From Sporothrix humicola (Eukaryota > Ascomycota > Sordariomycetes > Ophiostomatales > Ophiostomataceae), in assembly GCA_021396245.1 (NCBI GenBank), contig WNYE01000079.1:1-64000 (forward strand): 64,000 nt of DNA. The letters are read 5' to 3'. The notes beneath the pieces are model-generated. The model was not told the DNA's origin. It did no database searches and saw nothing but the letters and a program-made list of their open reading frames with translations. Below, one piece after another: positions 1 to 11,945 of the stretch. Within the stretch, counting starts at the first letter, position 1, and every line of letters begins with the position of its first letter. Position numbers and translations under genes: made by a program.

Positions 1-609
1 AAATATAACGTTAGTTTATAAGTTAATTATATATATAATAATAAAAATAAAAGTAACGTTTATAACGTAAAAATTAAAAATATTATAAATATTAATAACG
101 TTAACGAAAATAAAAGTTATAAACGGTATATTAACGGTTTAACTATTAACGGTTTTAAAAATATAAATAAAAATAATAAATATTAAAAACTAATTAAAAA
201 AAAAAATAAAAGTACCCGGCGTATTAATAATAATACGGTTACGTTTATTAAAAAACTATAACGGGTTATTAAAAGCCGCGGCGGTGTAACTCTTTAAGTA
301 AAAACGTAAGTTATTAATCGACGCGGAGTTATCCGCCGTTAACGGTCGTGTACGTTTCGTAAACGTTAAAAGAGGGGGTGGCGGTATAACCGTACTTTAA
401 GGCCGCGTGGTTATACGTTACGGCCGGGTAACGGTAAGTATAGCGGTAGTTAAGAGGTTGATATTGGAAATAAATAAATAAATAAATGTAGATGGAGGTT
501 AAAGGGATTCGAAGAGAAATAGATTTATATTTTTAAAAGAATATTATATATATATATTTTTTTTTTTTATTGAATTAGAAGAAATAGAAAATAAAGTAAA
601 TATTGACTA
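1..609. repeat. RIP-degraded repeat relic
   Basis: No CpA dinucleotide occurs in the first 609 nt; the first is at 610-611. TpG is rare (about six in the first 480 nt), while TpA is very abundant and CpG persists in GC-richer islands around 230-460. This is the footprint of repeat-induced point mutation (CpA to TpA on both strands) acting on a formerly repeated sequence, presumably a transposon. Every frame is full of stops and no element family can be recognised. The densest part is 1-480; 481-609 is simple AT-rich sequence with a short AAAT repeat near 470-487. The relic may continue beyond the left edge. Confidence 0.85.
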
Positions 610-2618
610 CATTGATATTTAAACTAATAAAGCTTTAAAAATTTTTTAAGAAAAAATACTTTTGATGTTTAATTGTGGAGAACAAAGTTAAGTAAATAAG
701 ACACTTTTAAACCAGAGATATGTTTCCATTACGATTCCCACCATATAATCTAGATTATGTATCTTGTTTGTCTTCGTTACCTATTTGACAATCACAAGCC
801 AGTTTTGTTCTGTTCACCTCGATCTCGGTTTTATTCGTCCCGTTACAGTCACGAATGCGAAGCGCCCAATCCCCCGGCTCTTTTCATGCTGTGGTAGTAC
901 CTCGCAAGCAAGAAGATACGAGAGTGTAAGCAGTTCTCGGCGTGGACACAACCCGTGGGAAGATGGAATACGCCACCGACTGGGGCCTGGCAAGCTCTCC
1001 ATGTATAGCCCCATCCGCCTCGTTCTTCTTTCTGGGTCTGCAGCATGGCATTTTGGTTGGATTTCCCATGGGCCAAAGAGTACATCGGGTCACACAGCAT
1101 TAGTCCTTGCGGATAAGGGTCGAGGGCCGTGGCTGCTGTGGCTGCGGAACGGTTCCTGCCTTTTTGACTGATGCTTACATACAGCGTACAGACCGCTGCG
1201 CGGCAAGCTTTGTGCAGCATATATGGAGTGAAGTCTTGAATGTATGTGTCTGTAGAAGCTGAATTTTGAGAGCCAGGAGATCTGTTTTGAAAATCTCAGT
1301 GGTAACGTGAATACGGATTGACAAAAAAAAACGCGCCACTTGCAGCTTGTGAAACGGGCTGTTGATCTTGTTGATGTTTTGATATTTCGGGTAAACGAGA
1401 TACAACCCTCAAAAACAAACATCTAAACAGACGGAGGCCCGTACCCGATGAGATCTCGGCACCATTGAAGGATATTGTTCAGCTATGAAGTTGTTTTATG
1501 CCCTCTGCCGTCGGACAGCAACATAAACACGGCTACTAATTTGGCATGGCCAAGGCATGTCCTACAATGAATAGCATCTCCCCCATAGTTTTGTGGCTTG
1601 GTGCAGCGTATGGATTATCTCAATGACCAGTCTGGTCTCGATCTCTTTGGCTATTATGAGTTGCTATAATCGCATAATGGCCTTTGAAGCCTCCAGTGTA
1701 TGTAGTGAAACAATCCGAAAAGCGGAATGGAACAATAGGAATAAAATAAAGGGAAGGCTTGAGCCGGCATACAGCGTCCTCTTCCCGGCCACATGAAAAC
1801 AACAGCATCCATAGCCCACCTTCCACACGACCCACGCGGTCCGATGCAGAGAAACTCAAAACTTGTTTCTTTACCACGTTTCAACGTGTCTTTCCCAGTC
1901 CGAGGCTTAGTCCCAGTCCCTGTTCCAGTCCCAATTCCATGGAACAGACCTCGCCCACCGTTACTCCAAGTGAGACCTTGCTGGACCTTGCTTCACCTTG
2001 ACCTTGTCTTGCCTTAGCGCTTCTCTTGGGTCTCCAATTACTGGCTGCTGCCTCCCTTTTCCTTTTCATTCCTATTTCACACTTTTGCCTTACTTAGAAT
2101 ACTTGGTGGCGTATGTCCCTGATCTCGTTGTTCACCGTCTCGTTCCCAGGAATTGTTTAGCGACGCCGCCGTGTTGCCTCGCTTCTAGAGAGACATAACG
2201 TTGGATGCATGGTAGATATTGAAGGGCGAGCATAGACCAGTATATTGGATCTTCTATGTTTTTTTTTTTAATATTTGTGTACTGTGTACGATGTAAGATG
2301 AAAAAAAAATAAGGTTAAATAGAGAAGCACAGATTTTTTTTCTTTTTACAAAAAGAAAAGGCATGTAACCAATCCTACCATGTAAAGACTAGATGACTAG
2401 ATGTCGTGATATATATATATATATATATATATTTATATGCAGAAGTTTTATATGCCGGACTGGGAGACTATTAATTATTGTAGAGAGCAACAATTGATCT
2501 TTTCTTTTAACGTAGAAAAAAAAGCCTCAATAATACGACCAATAAAAAAAAGTGCAAAAAATACCAAAAAATGAAGAGTTCAATGCGGTGCCTTTTGAAA
2601 AGGCGCATCAGGATTTGA
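610..2618. other. gene-free stretch, AT-rich then mixed composition
   Basis: No open frame here has codon bias or a recognisable domain. The composition changes from AT-rich (to about 760) to near-balanced. Short imperfect direct repeats are visible at about 1907-1935 (CAGTCC four times) and 1978-2012 (CTTG-rich). The last 350 nt before the tRNA are again AT-rich. Confidence 0.6.
2409..2432. repeat. (AT)12 microsatellite
   Basis: Twelve uninterrupted AT units within AT-rich intergenic DNA, about 190 nt from tRNA-Lys. Confidence 0.95.
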
Positions 2619-2690
2619 GCCCGATGCGGGGGTCGAACCCGCAACCTTGAGATTAAGAGTCTCACGCTCTACCGATTGAGCTAACCGGGC
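2619..2690 (-). tRNA. tRNA-Lys(CTT)
   Basis: The reverse strand folds into a complete 72-nt cloverleaf. The seven-base acceptor GCCCGGT pairs with ATCGGGC, the D arm carries TAGCTC, the anticodon loop reads ACTCTTAATCT with anticodon CTT, and the T arm is GCGGG-TTCGACC-CCCGC. There is no intron and the CCA end is not encoded, as is normal for eukaryotes. The arms are intact, so the gene is likely functional. Confidence 0.97.
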
Positions 2691-4924
2691 GTTTTGACTC
2701 TTTGTTGGAACGGCGGCTCCTTCCTAGGGTCTATCAAGGCGGGGCCTGCTCTTGCACTTTTCTCAGAAATGAACGTGTGATAACGAGGCCCGGTTGCTCT
2801 TGCCATTTCTGTTATTCGATTTGTCTTATAAGTGCCTGCCCACATCCGATGAAGAATCCAAACAAAGACAGATACTGAACCTAAGCTCGACCTCACTGCA
2901 TTTTCTGCAACTCATCGGCCTGTGCACCTGCAGCATGCCGGACAGGGTGCGCATGCTCGCTCGAACAGCAACCCAGATTGGCACGTCCAGGGCACGCGCC
3001 CACCCGCGCCGCATGTGCATCAACTCCGGAACCCTTGCTGATTGCCAATCACACACAACACGCACATAGAATTTGCAAATTGCAACCATGAGCAAACCGC
3101 ATCTCGACCTTCTTTGACTTTCTTTTCTTTTTCTTTGTCCTGTCGGCAACAACACACGGCAGAAGCTCAGCTTGGGCACAAAATCACAACATTATCTGGC
3201 TGCCTACATGAACTGGCAAGATATCTCACACTTTCCGCCCATTGGTAGATCCTCTCTGGCCTCTTTGACGACGAGCTACATCGCTCTTACCTCTTACCCA
3301 CTTCCTGCATGCAATCTTTGAGCACGACACTTTGCACCACACGTTGGTTCTTTTACCTGGGCCCTGGGACTGCCCTGTCCAACCAGACAAGACCCCAGCA
3401 AGAGCGCCACTCTACTGACATTGGTCTGTTCTTGAGGTCGATTACAGGGGTCCTTCATCTCGCCTTCGCCGGTGTTGTTTGCCTCGCACCTACAAGTCAG
3501 CACTTGTCGAAATTTCCGCTCCCCCACACCCCCTTTCTCTTTACAATGCTTCCCCTCCTCGCGATACCCTTGAACATCCTGTCAAAGAAACAATTTTGAT
3601 AACTTGATTTCGAGTTGTCTTGACACTTTGTTCTCATTTTGCGTTGTCTGTTTTCCCGTCACCGCTTCCTCGCTCACTCTTTTTACTTATACACGAGATT
3701 GGACACATCGGAAGCTTACACAACCGGCGCTCGGTAGCCGCAGCATTAGTGTGTTCAAGTCTCGTCTTGCCTGTAACGGCGCCTATTCTTGTCGATTTTC
3801 TCGTCTCTGATTTGAGTCCCATTTTCGACCCTTATTTTTTGGTGCTTCTCCGCTCCCTGGATCTCCCTGATCTTTTTCTCTGATCTGCTCCACTGTTCCT
3901 TGGCCTGTTGATCTTACTGTTTTCTCTCTTTTCTTCTCTTCTTCCAGTGCTTCTTTTCTTCTCTGCATCCATCACGTCCCTGGAACAGGTTTAGGGCTGG
4001 CGGCCTTGCATGAGAAGATACAATAAAAAGCCCGAGCGACAGGTCGAAACAGAAAGGCTTGAGACGCGAAGACAGAAGCAGAACTCAAAAAGTCAACAGC
4101 CCAGCATTACAAAACACCTCAAGGCCAGACAGAAAAATATCACAAAACGACAGACGAAATATGACAAGCATGAGGAATTGCCCTGCCGAAATTAGGAACA
4201 CTGCTACAGCAAACCAGCCCTAACTCCTCCTCCCTCCTCCTTCTTATGCCACCTCCACCTACATGTCAACTCCTTTTTTGTCACTTCTCTTTTTTATCAA
4301 TGAATTTTCTTTCATGACCGCCTGTTTTATTTTTTTTCTTCTTTTCTAATTCTTCCCATTCATCATTCAACCGTCTGCTGTCAGCACCACAGCTATTGAG
4401 TTGTCGGGCTTTGTTCTTCTTTTCCTTTTGCCTTGTTCGCATCGCGCCCCCATCCTTTGTCTACGCTCTGCCAACAACACAAGCAACTTCGGCTAGCTGC
4501 CCAACACTTGCGCGCGCGGCGAGCACCCCTCATTCGCATTTCACGCCACTCGGAGCACTTCCAGTATCGATCTACAGAAGAACCACCCCAAACAGCCACA
4601 ATTAACGTGTATTGTTAGCCGGCATCCTCAAAGTAATTTTCTCGATATATCGAGATTTTTTATTTGAAAAGAAAAGCACGGCGTGATTTTGCAACTTGCG
4701 ACTCGGTTTTGTTTCATATCGAGCACCTTCAACACACCAACGCTGCCGCCGTATTGGCGAGGGCGGAAACAAAGTCTTGTCGCACTCTTTTCTCCGGGAA
4801 TCGACGAATCACCGACGACTGCGGAGGATATTCGACATAAAAGACAATCTGCCGCCCTTTGACGGCTGGCTGCTGGTCCATCAGTGTTCCAGGTCCGACG
4901 ACAACTCCGGCGACACCCGGCAAA
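2691..4924. other. gene-free upstream region of the casein kinase gene
   Basis: A 2.2-kb stretch with no convincing gene. From about 3100 onward it becomes strongly pyrimidine-rich on the + strand, with repeated CTTTTCTTTT and CCTCC tracts near 3520-3980 and 4220-4370. This is typical of long fungal promoters and 5' leaders. Short upstream open frames occur but lack codon bias. Confidence 0.6.
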
Positions 4925-7628
4925 ATGGACGCCGCCGGCTGGACTCGGCGACCGGGCGCGGGCTTTGGACGTGGGGCCGCTGCCGAGCAGGGTGCAGGAA
5001 GTGCCTACACGGCGCCTCTCGCCGCTCTCCAGGACCTTGCCGATGCCATCCCTGGCTTTGCGGCCCGCATGCAGACCAAGGAGCAGCTCGATGCGCAACA
5101 ACGGACCCTTTTCCAGGACGGAGGCTCGGTCGAGCAGATTGGCATGTCCACGGAACAGGTGAAGCTGCGTGTGAGCGAGCGCGTTGGCGAGGGCACGTTT
5201 TGTGTGGTGTTCCGCGGCGAACTTCAGTCTCCCTCTCCGGCCGGAACCAACGGTCGTCTAGTTGCCGTCAAATTTGTAGGTTGCATCGTCGTGTGGGTGG
5301 CAGATATTGACTCGGCCCGGGAGTGCTGCTGACAAGGCATAGGAACTGCGAAAGAACGACTCTACACAACTGCGAAACGAGTTTCGGATGTACAAGAAGC
5401 TCGATGGCTGCCGTAAGTTTGCTTTCCATACCGCCGTGGATGATTTCTTAAGGATACTGTCCAACTGACGCTGCACAGCTGGTATACCAAGGATATACAC
5501 CTTTGGTGAGATGGACTTTCACAAGGTGCTGGTGATGGATCTTCTCGGCCCATCGTTAGAAAACCTCTTCCAGGACTCTGGCCGGAGGTTTTCGATCAAG
5601 ACAACGGCCATGCTGGCTAAACAGATGGTTTGTTGATACTCCTTTCGACCACTGCATTCGACTTCTCTTCTAACAAGCTCTCAGATCACAAGGATAGAAA
5701 CCCTTCACCAGCACGATCTTATTTACCGCGACATCAAGCCGGAAAACTTCTTGATGGGCCTACCAGGAACAGACGCGGCAGATTTCGTCCACCTTATCGA
5801 CTACGGCATGGCAAAGCTGTACCGCGACCCCGATACAAACCAGCACATTCCCTCTGGCGATGCACAGTCTCTGTCCGGCACGGCCCGTTACATGAGTATC
5901 AACGCGCACTGCCGCCGCAACCAGTCGAGACGAGATGACCTCGAAGCTCTTGGCCACGTCTTCTTGTATTTTGTTCGCGGTAACTTGCCATGGCAAGGAG
6001 TCAAGGCGCCGCAAAACGATACCCGCCACGATCTCATGTGCGAGAAGAAGCAGGCCATTAGCATCGACGACCTCTCCCGTGGCTTTCCTCCCCAGTTCGC
6101 CGAATATCTTACATACACCCGCAACATGACGTTTGAGCAGGACCCTGACTATGACTATCTGAGGGGCCTCTTTATAAACGTCCTCGAAGACGAAAAGGCT
6201 GTGGACGACAACATGTTTGACTGGGTCAAGATCAAGCCCAGAGACGATACGCCGTCACGGATAGAAACGAAACAAGACATACCTAGCATTGCGACGCCCG
6301 TCTCGAAACCATCTACTCCGACTACTCAACTACCACCTTCTTTTGTCAAATCACCCCACGAGCCCACTCAGGAGACAGAGCGACCGATCACGCCGCCACA
6401 GGTTCTTGCAAGTAGTAGTACCGGCCCGGGTGGACACCGTGCGATGATCGTCGTTCCGCCACCAGCATCCCCTCCTGGTGCAAAGAGACGACGCTCCGAG
6501 TTTGCCTCCGACCTGCGGCCACCAATTCGCAGTATCCGGGCCAAGAAATCTTCGTACGCCTATTACGACAGCCAGTCACAACATGTTTTGGTGATGCTCT
6601 ACCGCGATGTCATGGCCCGCCGGTACAATTTCCACCGCGCCGTCAAACAAACTCGGGCCGGGCTCTCGCCATCGGCAAACGCTGCCGCCGCCGCCGCCGC
6701 AGTCCTTGCAGCACGAAGTGCAGCAACACCCGGTGTCTACAGCCGACCCGTCGCACCACTGCGTGCAATGGGCGGTGCCTCGGTCATATCTCCAGAGTTT
6801 ACCGACATGTTGGACACAACACTGGGCAAAGTCATTGGCGAGCTTGAAGAAATATCCGACAAACTGCTACAGGATGGCGACTATAGTGGTGTGGCCCGTG
6901 TTCAGGTCTGGCTTGAGGAGGTTTCTACGGCCACAAAAGACGAGATTGATCGGTTACGTCAAGAACAGGAAAAGGAAAAACAGAAGCAAGTACAGGCAGA
7001 GGAGGCTGCAAGAGCTACCGTGGCCTCGACATCGAGCGCAGCTTCTGGGTCCTCAACAACAGCAGCTGCGGCAATAAGTGGACTCGATGTCATCGAGGCA
7101 GATGATTCGCCGATCCCGGCACGACAACCTTCACGACCGATCGGCGCATTCGACCCTGGCGACCCGTTGGAGGTAGACGACGGCACAGGCGATAATGACG
7201 ATGACGGAGATGGCGCATTGGACGAGAGCAACTTGCGGACAGAGTACCTGATGCGGCCCAACTACTCTTCCTTTCCACGTCGACTGGTGACAAGCCGCAG
7301 AGTGCCTGCTGTTGCTACATCCTCAACGCGGTCGCCTTCTGCTGTATCTCCTGCTAGAACGAGCCGGCCATACTCACGAGGCAGCCCGGCGGCAGCTGTG
7401 CGCTCCAGCATGGGAGACCTTTCGCTCGAGGTTGACGACGATATTATTGCTGCCGATGACGGGGATGACGATGGCGGCAACAGCAATAATGAGAGAGGAG
7501 GTGAGGACAGAATTGATGTCGACGATAGCGGCAGCAACGAGATCTTGGAGCTCGTGTACCGGACGGCATCAGGGACACGCAGAGTGGTGAGAGTGGCAGA
7601 CGACCCCCCTCGGGACGGCCCCAAGTGA
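4925..7628 (+). CDS. casein kinase I, YCK-like, with atypical catalytic motifs
   Basis: Protein serine/threonine kinase of the CK1 family, closest in pattern to the fungal Yck branch. Exons are 4925-5275, 5343-5412, 5479-5627 and 5685-7628, giving 837 residues. ATG 4925 is the first ATG in frame and lies in good context (CAAAATGG). The glycine loop (GEGTFCVVFRG) is at about residues 90-100, the VAVK lysine ends exon 1, the catalytic loop is YRDIKPEN (Asp206), and the CK1 signature SLSGTARYMSI follows. Two features are odd. The magnesium motif is DYG (229-231) rather than DFG. The segment before the signature reads HIPSGDAQ where CK1/Yck proteins have a basic YREKK-like run. The tail of over 400 residues holds a poly-Ala stretch, a Glu/Lys/Gln-rich coil and acidic runs, and ends RDGPK, without the terminal CysCys used by yeast Yck proteins for palmitoylation. 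A membrane role therefore cannot be assumed. Confidence 0.9.
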
Positions 7629-8117
7629 GATACCAATTTACATTACATTTCCCCATAACCACACCCTTAGATTTCTTTTGGTCTATTACACCGAGCGTTA
7701 TTTTATCATCACATAGCGTAGCCTTCCATTTCATATTCCACCCCTGGAGAGGGTAAACATAGAATCTTGACGTTGTTACGAACCACTGCATTTCCTTTTC
7801 GACCTTGAGAATGAGCTACTTTGTAGTTTCAAGTTTTTAATTATTTTCAATGACCCATTCTACACAAATGCGCCTTACCTGGGTTTGCTATGATATAAAC
7901 AAAAGATTGATGCATTTCCTCGTTTCCTCCATCTGCCAGCCACTCCCCGGCAAGCTACTTGTACACTGAACAAAAGGAAAGATGTAAACAAAACCTCCGC
8001 AAGCACCCTGCCCATCTCACGAGCCTTTCTTCTTGATATGGTTCTGTTGTCGGGTATACAATTGCGACGAGTCGAGTGTAGAGTCGGAGGAAGGCGTCGT
8101 GGATATATGGACAGCGT
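7629..8117. other. convergent 3' intergenic region
   Basis: It lies between the tail-to-tail casein kinase and RPT5 genes. It is AT-rich and presumably holds both 3' UTRs. No gene or repeat was seen. Confidence 0.7.
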
Positions 8118-9688
8118 TTAGGCGTAGAAGTTGACAGTCTGTAAAGACGCAGAGTTAGCTTGGGTCCAAACAACCGTGGACATAGAAATGGGCACGACTG
8201 GGGTAAAATACTCACATCCTTCTTCTTGGCTTGCACCTCTGCAATGGCGTCCACGTAGTGCTCGTGGCTGATTTGGTTCTTGCCCATCCGCAACGCAATC
8301 ATGCCAGCCTCCACGCACACAGCCTTGAGCATGGCACCGCCAAACTCGTCTGTGCTGCGTGCCAGCTCGCCCCAGTTGACGGCCGGGTTGACCTTCATCT
8401 TACGGCTGTGAATCTTGAGAATTTGTGCGCGGGCCTCCTCGTTGGGCAGGGGGAACTCGATCTTGCGGTCGAGACGGCCGGACCGTAGCAAGGCGGGATC
8501 CAGGACATCGACACGGTTTGTTGCCGCCAGGACCTTGATGCGGTCGTCCGAGGCGAAACCGTCGAGCTGGTTGAGCAGCTCCAACATGGTCCGCTGGACT
8601 TCACGATCGCCCGACTTTTCGGAATCGAAACGCTTGGTGCCAACGGCGTCCAGCTCGTCGATGAAGATAATAGCGGGAGCCTTCTCCTTGGCAAGAGCGA
8701 AGCAGTCGCGCACAAGCTTGGCGCCGTCGCCAATAAACATCTGCACCAGCTGGGGACCGGCAAGCTTGAGGAATGTCGCGTCGGTCTGGGCTGCACAGGC
8801 ACGAGCCAGCAGCGTCTTGCCGGTACCGGGAGGGCCGTACATCAGGGCGCCTGCAACCATTAGTATCTTGTGTGTCCTGTATCATATCAGAGGAAAAAGA
8901 AAGAAAGTGTACTCACCCTTTGGTGCCTTGATACCAATCTTCTTGAAGCGCTCAGCCTCCTTCATGGGCCAAACAATGGCCTCGACAAGCTCCTCGATCT
9001 GCTTGTCCAGACCACCGACGTCGCTGTACTTTTCCGTGGGCTTCTCGTCGACCTCCATGGCCTTGACGCGGCTGTCGTATTCGGCAGGGAGCGTGTCGAG
9101 AATCAGGTACGAGTCCTTGTTGACACCGATCAGGTCGCCGGGCTTGAGCGCCTCCGGGTCGACCAGGCCGATGAGTGGCAAGAAGATGGTCTGCCGGGTC
9201 GACGTCTTGATGACTGCAGACTTGCCGACGCGGACGGCATCGAGATCAATGTTGGCGCCCTCTTCGGATGACTCAGCGGTTGGGTCGAGGTCGAGAAGCT
9301 CGACCACGTTGCCGACGAGGTACGGCAGTTGTCTGTTGTTGGCAATCTTCTCCTGGTTGTCCTTGATCTTCTCGCCCATTGTTGCTTTTTCGTGCGACAA
9401 CCGCTGGTACTCGCTCCGCATGATCCGCGACTCGTTCTCCAGCAGCCTCCGGCGTGTGACAATCTCTTGCGTGCTTAAACTCAGGATCTCCTCGTCTATC
9501 ACGTCGTCCTCTTCGGGCTCGGCATCCTCCATCTCGGCGTCGCCATCGGGCTTCGATGCATTGTTGTTGCCGCCGGCGCCGCCCTTGCCGTTCTTATCGG
9601 GCTGGTCGTCGCCGCCGTCCTTCTTCTGGTCCTTGTCTTCCTCGCGGTCGTGACGCTCAATGTCGTCGAGCTCCTCGAGTGTGGACAT
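8118..9688 (-). CDS. 26S proteasome regulatory ATPase Rpt5 (subunit 6A)
   Basis: AAA+ ATPase of the 19S base ring; it unfolds ubiquitinated substrates and feeds them to the 20S core. Exons on the minus strand are 9688-8917, 8850-8216 and 8138-8118, giving 475 residues. The acidic, low-complexity N-terminus (1-65) is followed by a coiled coil and the OB domain. The AAA module has Walker A GPPGTGKT (263-270), pore loop MFIGDG (295-300), Walker B IIFIDE (318-323) and the sensor/Arg-finger region LLRSGRLDRK. Codon phases match at both junctions. The last exon is only 21 nt and encodes TVNFYA; its F-Y-A end is the HbYX motif that docks Rpt5 into the 20S alpha ring and opens the gate. A gene model without this exon would lose the essential tail. 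Confidence 0.97.
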
Positions 9689-10505
9689 GGTTGGCGATTG
9701 GAGAGTTGTGTTTGTTGTGGGATGGTGTCGATGGAAGAAGTTGAGGGAGGGAAGGGTGGCGGGTGGATGAGCTGTAAACTAAAAGGCTCAACCGCGGTCA
9801 ATTGAGTCGGTCGAGGAGGTGTAAAGGTTGCGTTCGAAATCGAGATGTACGTGAGATCGATTTCGAGATCGTGTTGGAGGTAATGCGGCAAAAGGTTGGA
9901 TGGGGAGATGATGGGGGAGAATTGGTGGTTCTGGCAACGGAGGCGGCTGCGGGAAGCTTCCACCTTGTCTAGGCTGTGTTCTGGCCTTGTGGGAGCTGCG
10001 AATGCAAATGCAGGCACAGGCAGGCGCCGTAGCGCGCGTCACCCACGCTGTGTGTGGCGTTGCCATTGGCACTAGGATGACAAAGCACAACATAGCTAAC
10101 TGGTTGCATCACGTGACACCGTTTATTATGGACCGAACTTGGGAGCTGTTGGACAGCATCTTTAACTTGCATATGATTTGTAGATGCACATGTATTGAAT
10201 GAGAAATTGAATAAGAAAAAGAAACCGTGCAAGGGGAAAATATGAGCCTAACAGAGAACTCAGATCGAAAGGATGCAACCTTGAACGCCGGCATCTAAAC
10301 AGCAGGGCACAAACAGAACGGAAAACCAGAAGCAGTTCCAATTCGCAGGAAAGAAAACAGAACAAAAGCAACACAACACGCAAGGAAATTATTAAGGGTG
10401 TATCATCGGCTGCGCGAAGGGGTATGTATGTACAGCAAGCCTTGTGGAAGGAACAGGAATCAATAAAGGCAAATAACGTGCAACCAAATCGGAGATCTCC
10501 GAAGG
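9689..10505. other. RPT5 promoter and 3' flank of the next gene
   Basis: A purine-rich stretch lies just upstream of RPT5 (9690-9780). GCGGCAAAA at 9885-9893 resembles the proteasome-associated element GGTGGCAAA but is not an exact match, so it is noted only. The remainder is the AT-rich 3' flank of the membrane-protein gene. No other gene is seen. Confidence 0.5.
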
Positions 10506-11305
10506 TTACTCGTCGTCGACGATTCTGCTGGCGATTGGACCGATATATGGGATCTCGTATCTAGAGAGGAAGTTAGCAATGCCCAAACAATGTTGTTGTA
10601 AAAGGAGGGAAAGACGTACCTATCCAAAGTGTCGGCGTCACGGTAGGCGTTGAGAGTCAGCCAGCCCATCAAAGCCAAATCAGCAAGGAACAGGACCCAG
10701 CTGAGGAACGACGAGCGGTGCAGGATGAGGTGAAGGATAATCATGATGGTAAACATCAAGCTGGCCTGCCATGCGTGGAAGCTGGGAGATGTTAGCGCTT
10801 GTCAGGGTACACGAAAATAGTGTGCTCTCGTGTAATTTTGTAATGTTGTAATGTCGACATACCGAACATAGTCGCTCTTGCGCTCGAGCACCAGCAGCAG
10901 AATGGAGCCGAGTGGCGGCAGCAGCAGGTACGCCATGCACGCCTCGTAGTCCAGCCGCAGGCCCAGGCTCGTGTCAAACTCGTTGATCACGCCGTCGCGG
11001 CCGCCATCGTAAATCGGATCGGGTGAACCGCCAAAACCGCCAGCGCCGCCCTCCAGATCGTTGTTGTAGTTGTTGGCGCCGCCGCCCTGCTGGTAAGAGA
11101 AGTAGCTCGGACTTGGGATACTGTTTGACCAGCGGCGCTGGGGCTGGGGATGTTGCAGGGGCGGCGGACTGGCCGTGTTTGTTGTCGTCGGTTGTTGCTG
11201 CTTGGGAGAAAAGGAGCGGCGCTCAAGCGAGGCACGTGGCGACGTCGTCGGCGACATGACGCGCTCGTGCTCGGGCGGCGAGGACTGGTACGGTGCGAAG
11301 TCCAT
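10506..11305 (-). CDS. small DUF4870/UPF0132-like membrane protein
   Basis: Exons on the minus strand are 11305-10863, 10781-10620 and 10560-10506, giving 219 residues. The N-terminal 105 residues are Pro/Ser/Gln/Gly-rich and look disordered. A compact membrane domain follows: a hydrophobic segment after LDYEACMAYLLLPPLGS (about 118-142), the polar ERKSDYVRFHAWQ junction that is characteristic of the family, then two further membrane segments and a short tail ending IVDDE. The FHAWQ element crosses the first intron in phase, which supports the model. Similar proteins form the Tic20-like/UPF0132 (DUF4870) group of small multispanning proteins; the biochemical function is not established and none is inferred. 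RPT5 lies downstream on the same strand. Confidence 0.8.
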
Positions 11306-11945
11306 CGTGGAGGGTGGGAGGGAAGCGCCGAAAAGGGAGGGAGGAGAAGAGGTTGGATCAATTGTTCGTGATGTTTGTCGAACAAAAAGTCGATAGACTC
11401 GATAAGTCGCGTGCCGAGCTCGCGTGGAGCTTGTGATAGCAAAGGTCGCTGTGGCGCAATCCAACGCTCAATAGAGATCGAGTACCAGACTTCGCGTCGT
11501 GGTGGGTGCTTGTACTTTTGATCCTTCGTCGATTGCCTGGGGGCCTGGAGTGGGATGCGCGATGACGACGCCGTGCGGAGAGAGATGCAGGACAGGTGAA
11601 TGGAATACCAAGACGACGAAGCTCATGCAGATTGCATCGTAATTGCGCCTGGGATTGCTGTAATTAGTGGGCGCAAATGCATAGTACGGGCGGATGAGCA
11701 CGCTAATTGCGCTGTAGCTTTGTAGGCTGACACAGTAAATTGACAGTGCTAAATGGTGCCGCACTGTTAAAACACCATCGTAACGTCTGTCGTTCACATA
11801 AGCACCTTCACAAACACGACGTTTGTGCTCAGGATTCCTTTGTACATCTTTGTGATATTCTTTGTAATATGTTCGCTTTTGATATTTGATGGTAGGATAT
11901 ATATAGTACATAGTTGTGTGACAAAATAGCACCCCAAACCGTGGT
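11306..11945. other. intergenic region between two minus-strand genes
   Basis: Promoter and 5' UTR of the DUF4870-like gene plus the 3' flank of the mitochondrial ribosomal protein gene. No open frame with coding bias, repeat or recognisable site was seen. Confidence 0.6.

Noticed and set aside
9885..9893. GCGGCAAAA as a proteasome-associated control element of RPT5.
   Set aside because: It differs from the yeast consensus GGTGGCAAA, and one degenerate site is not enough evidence.
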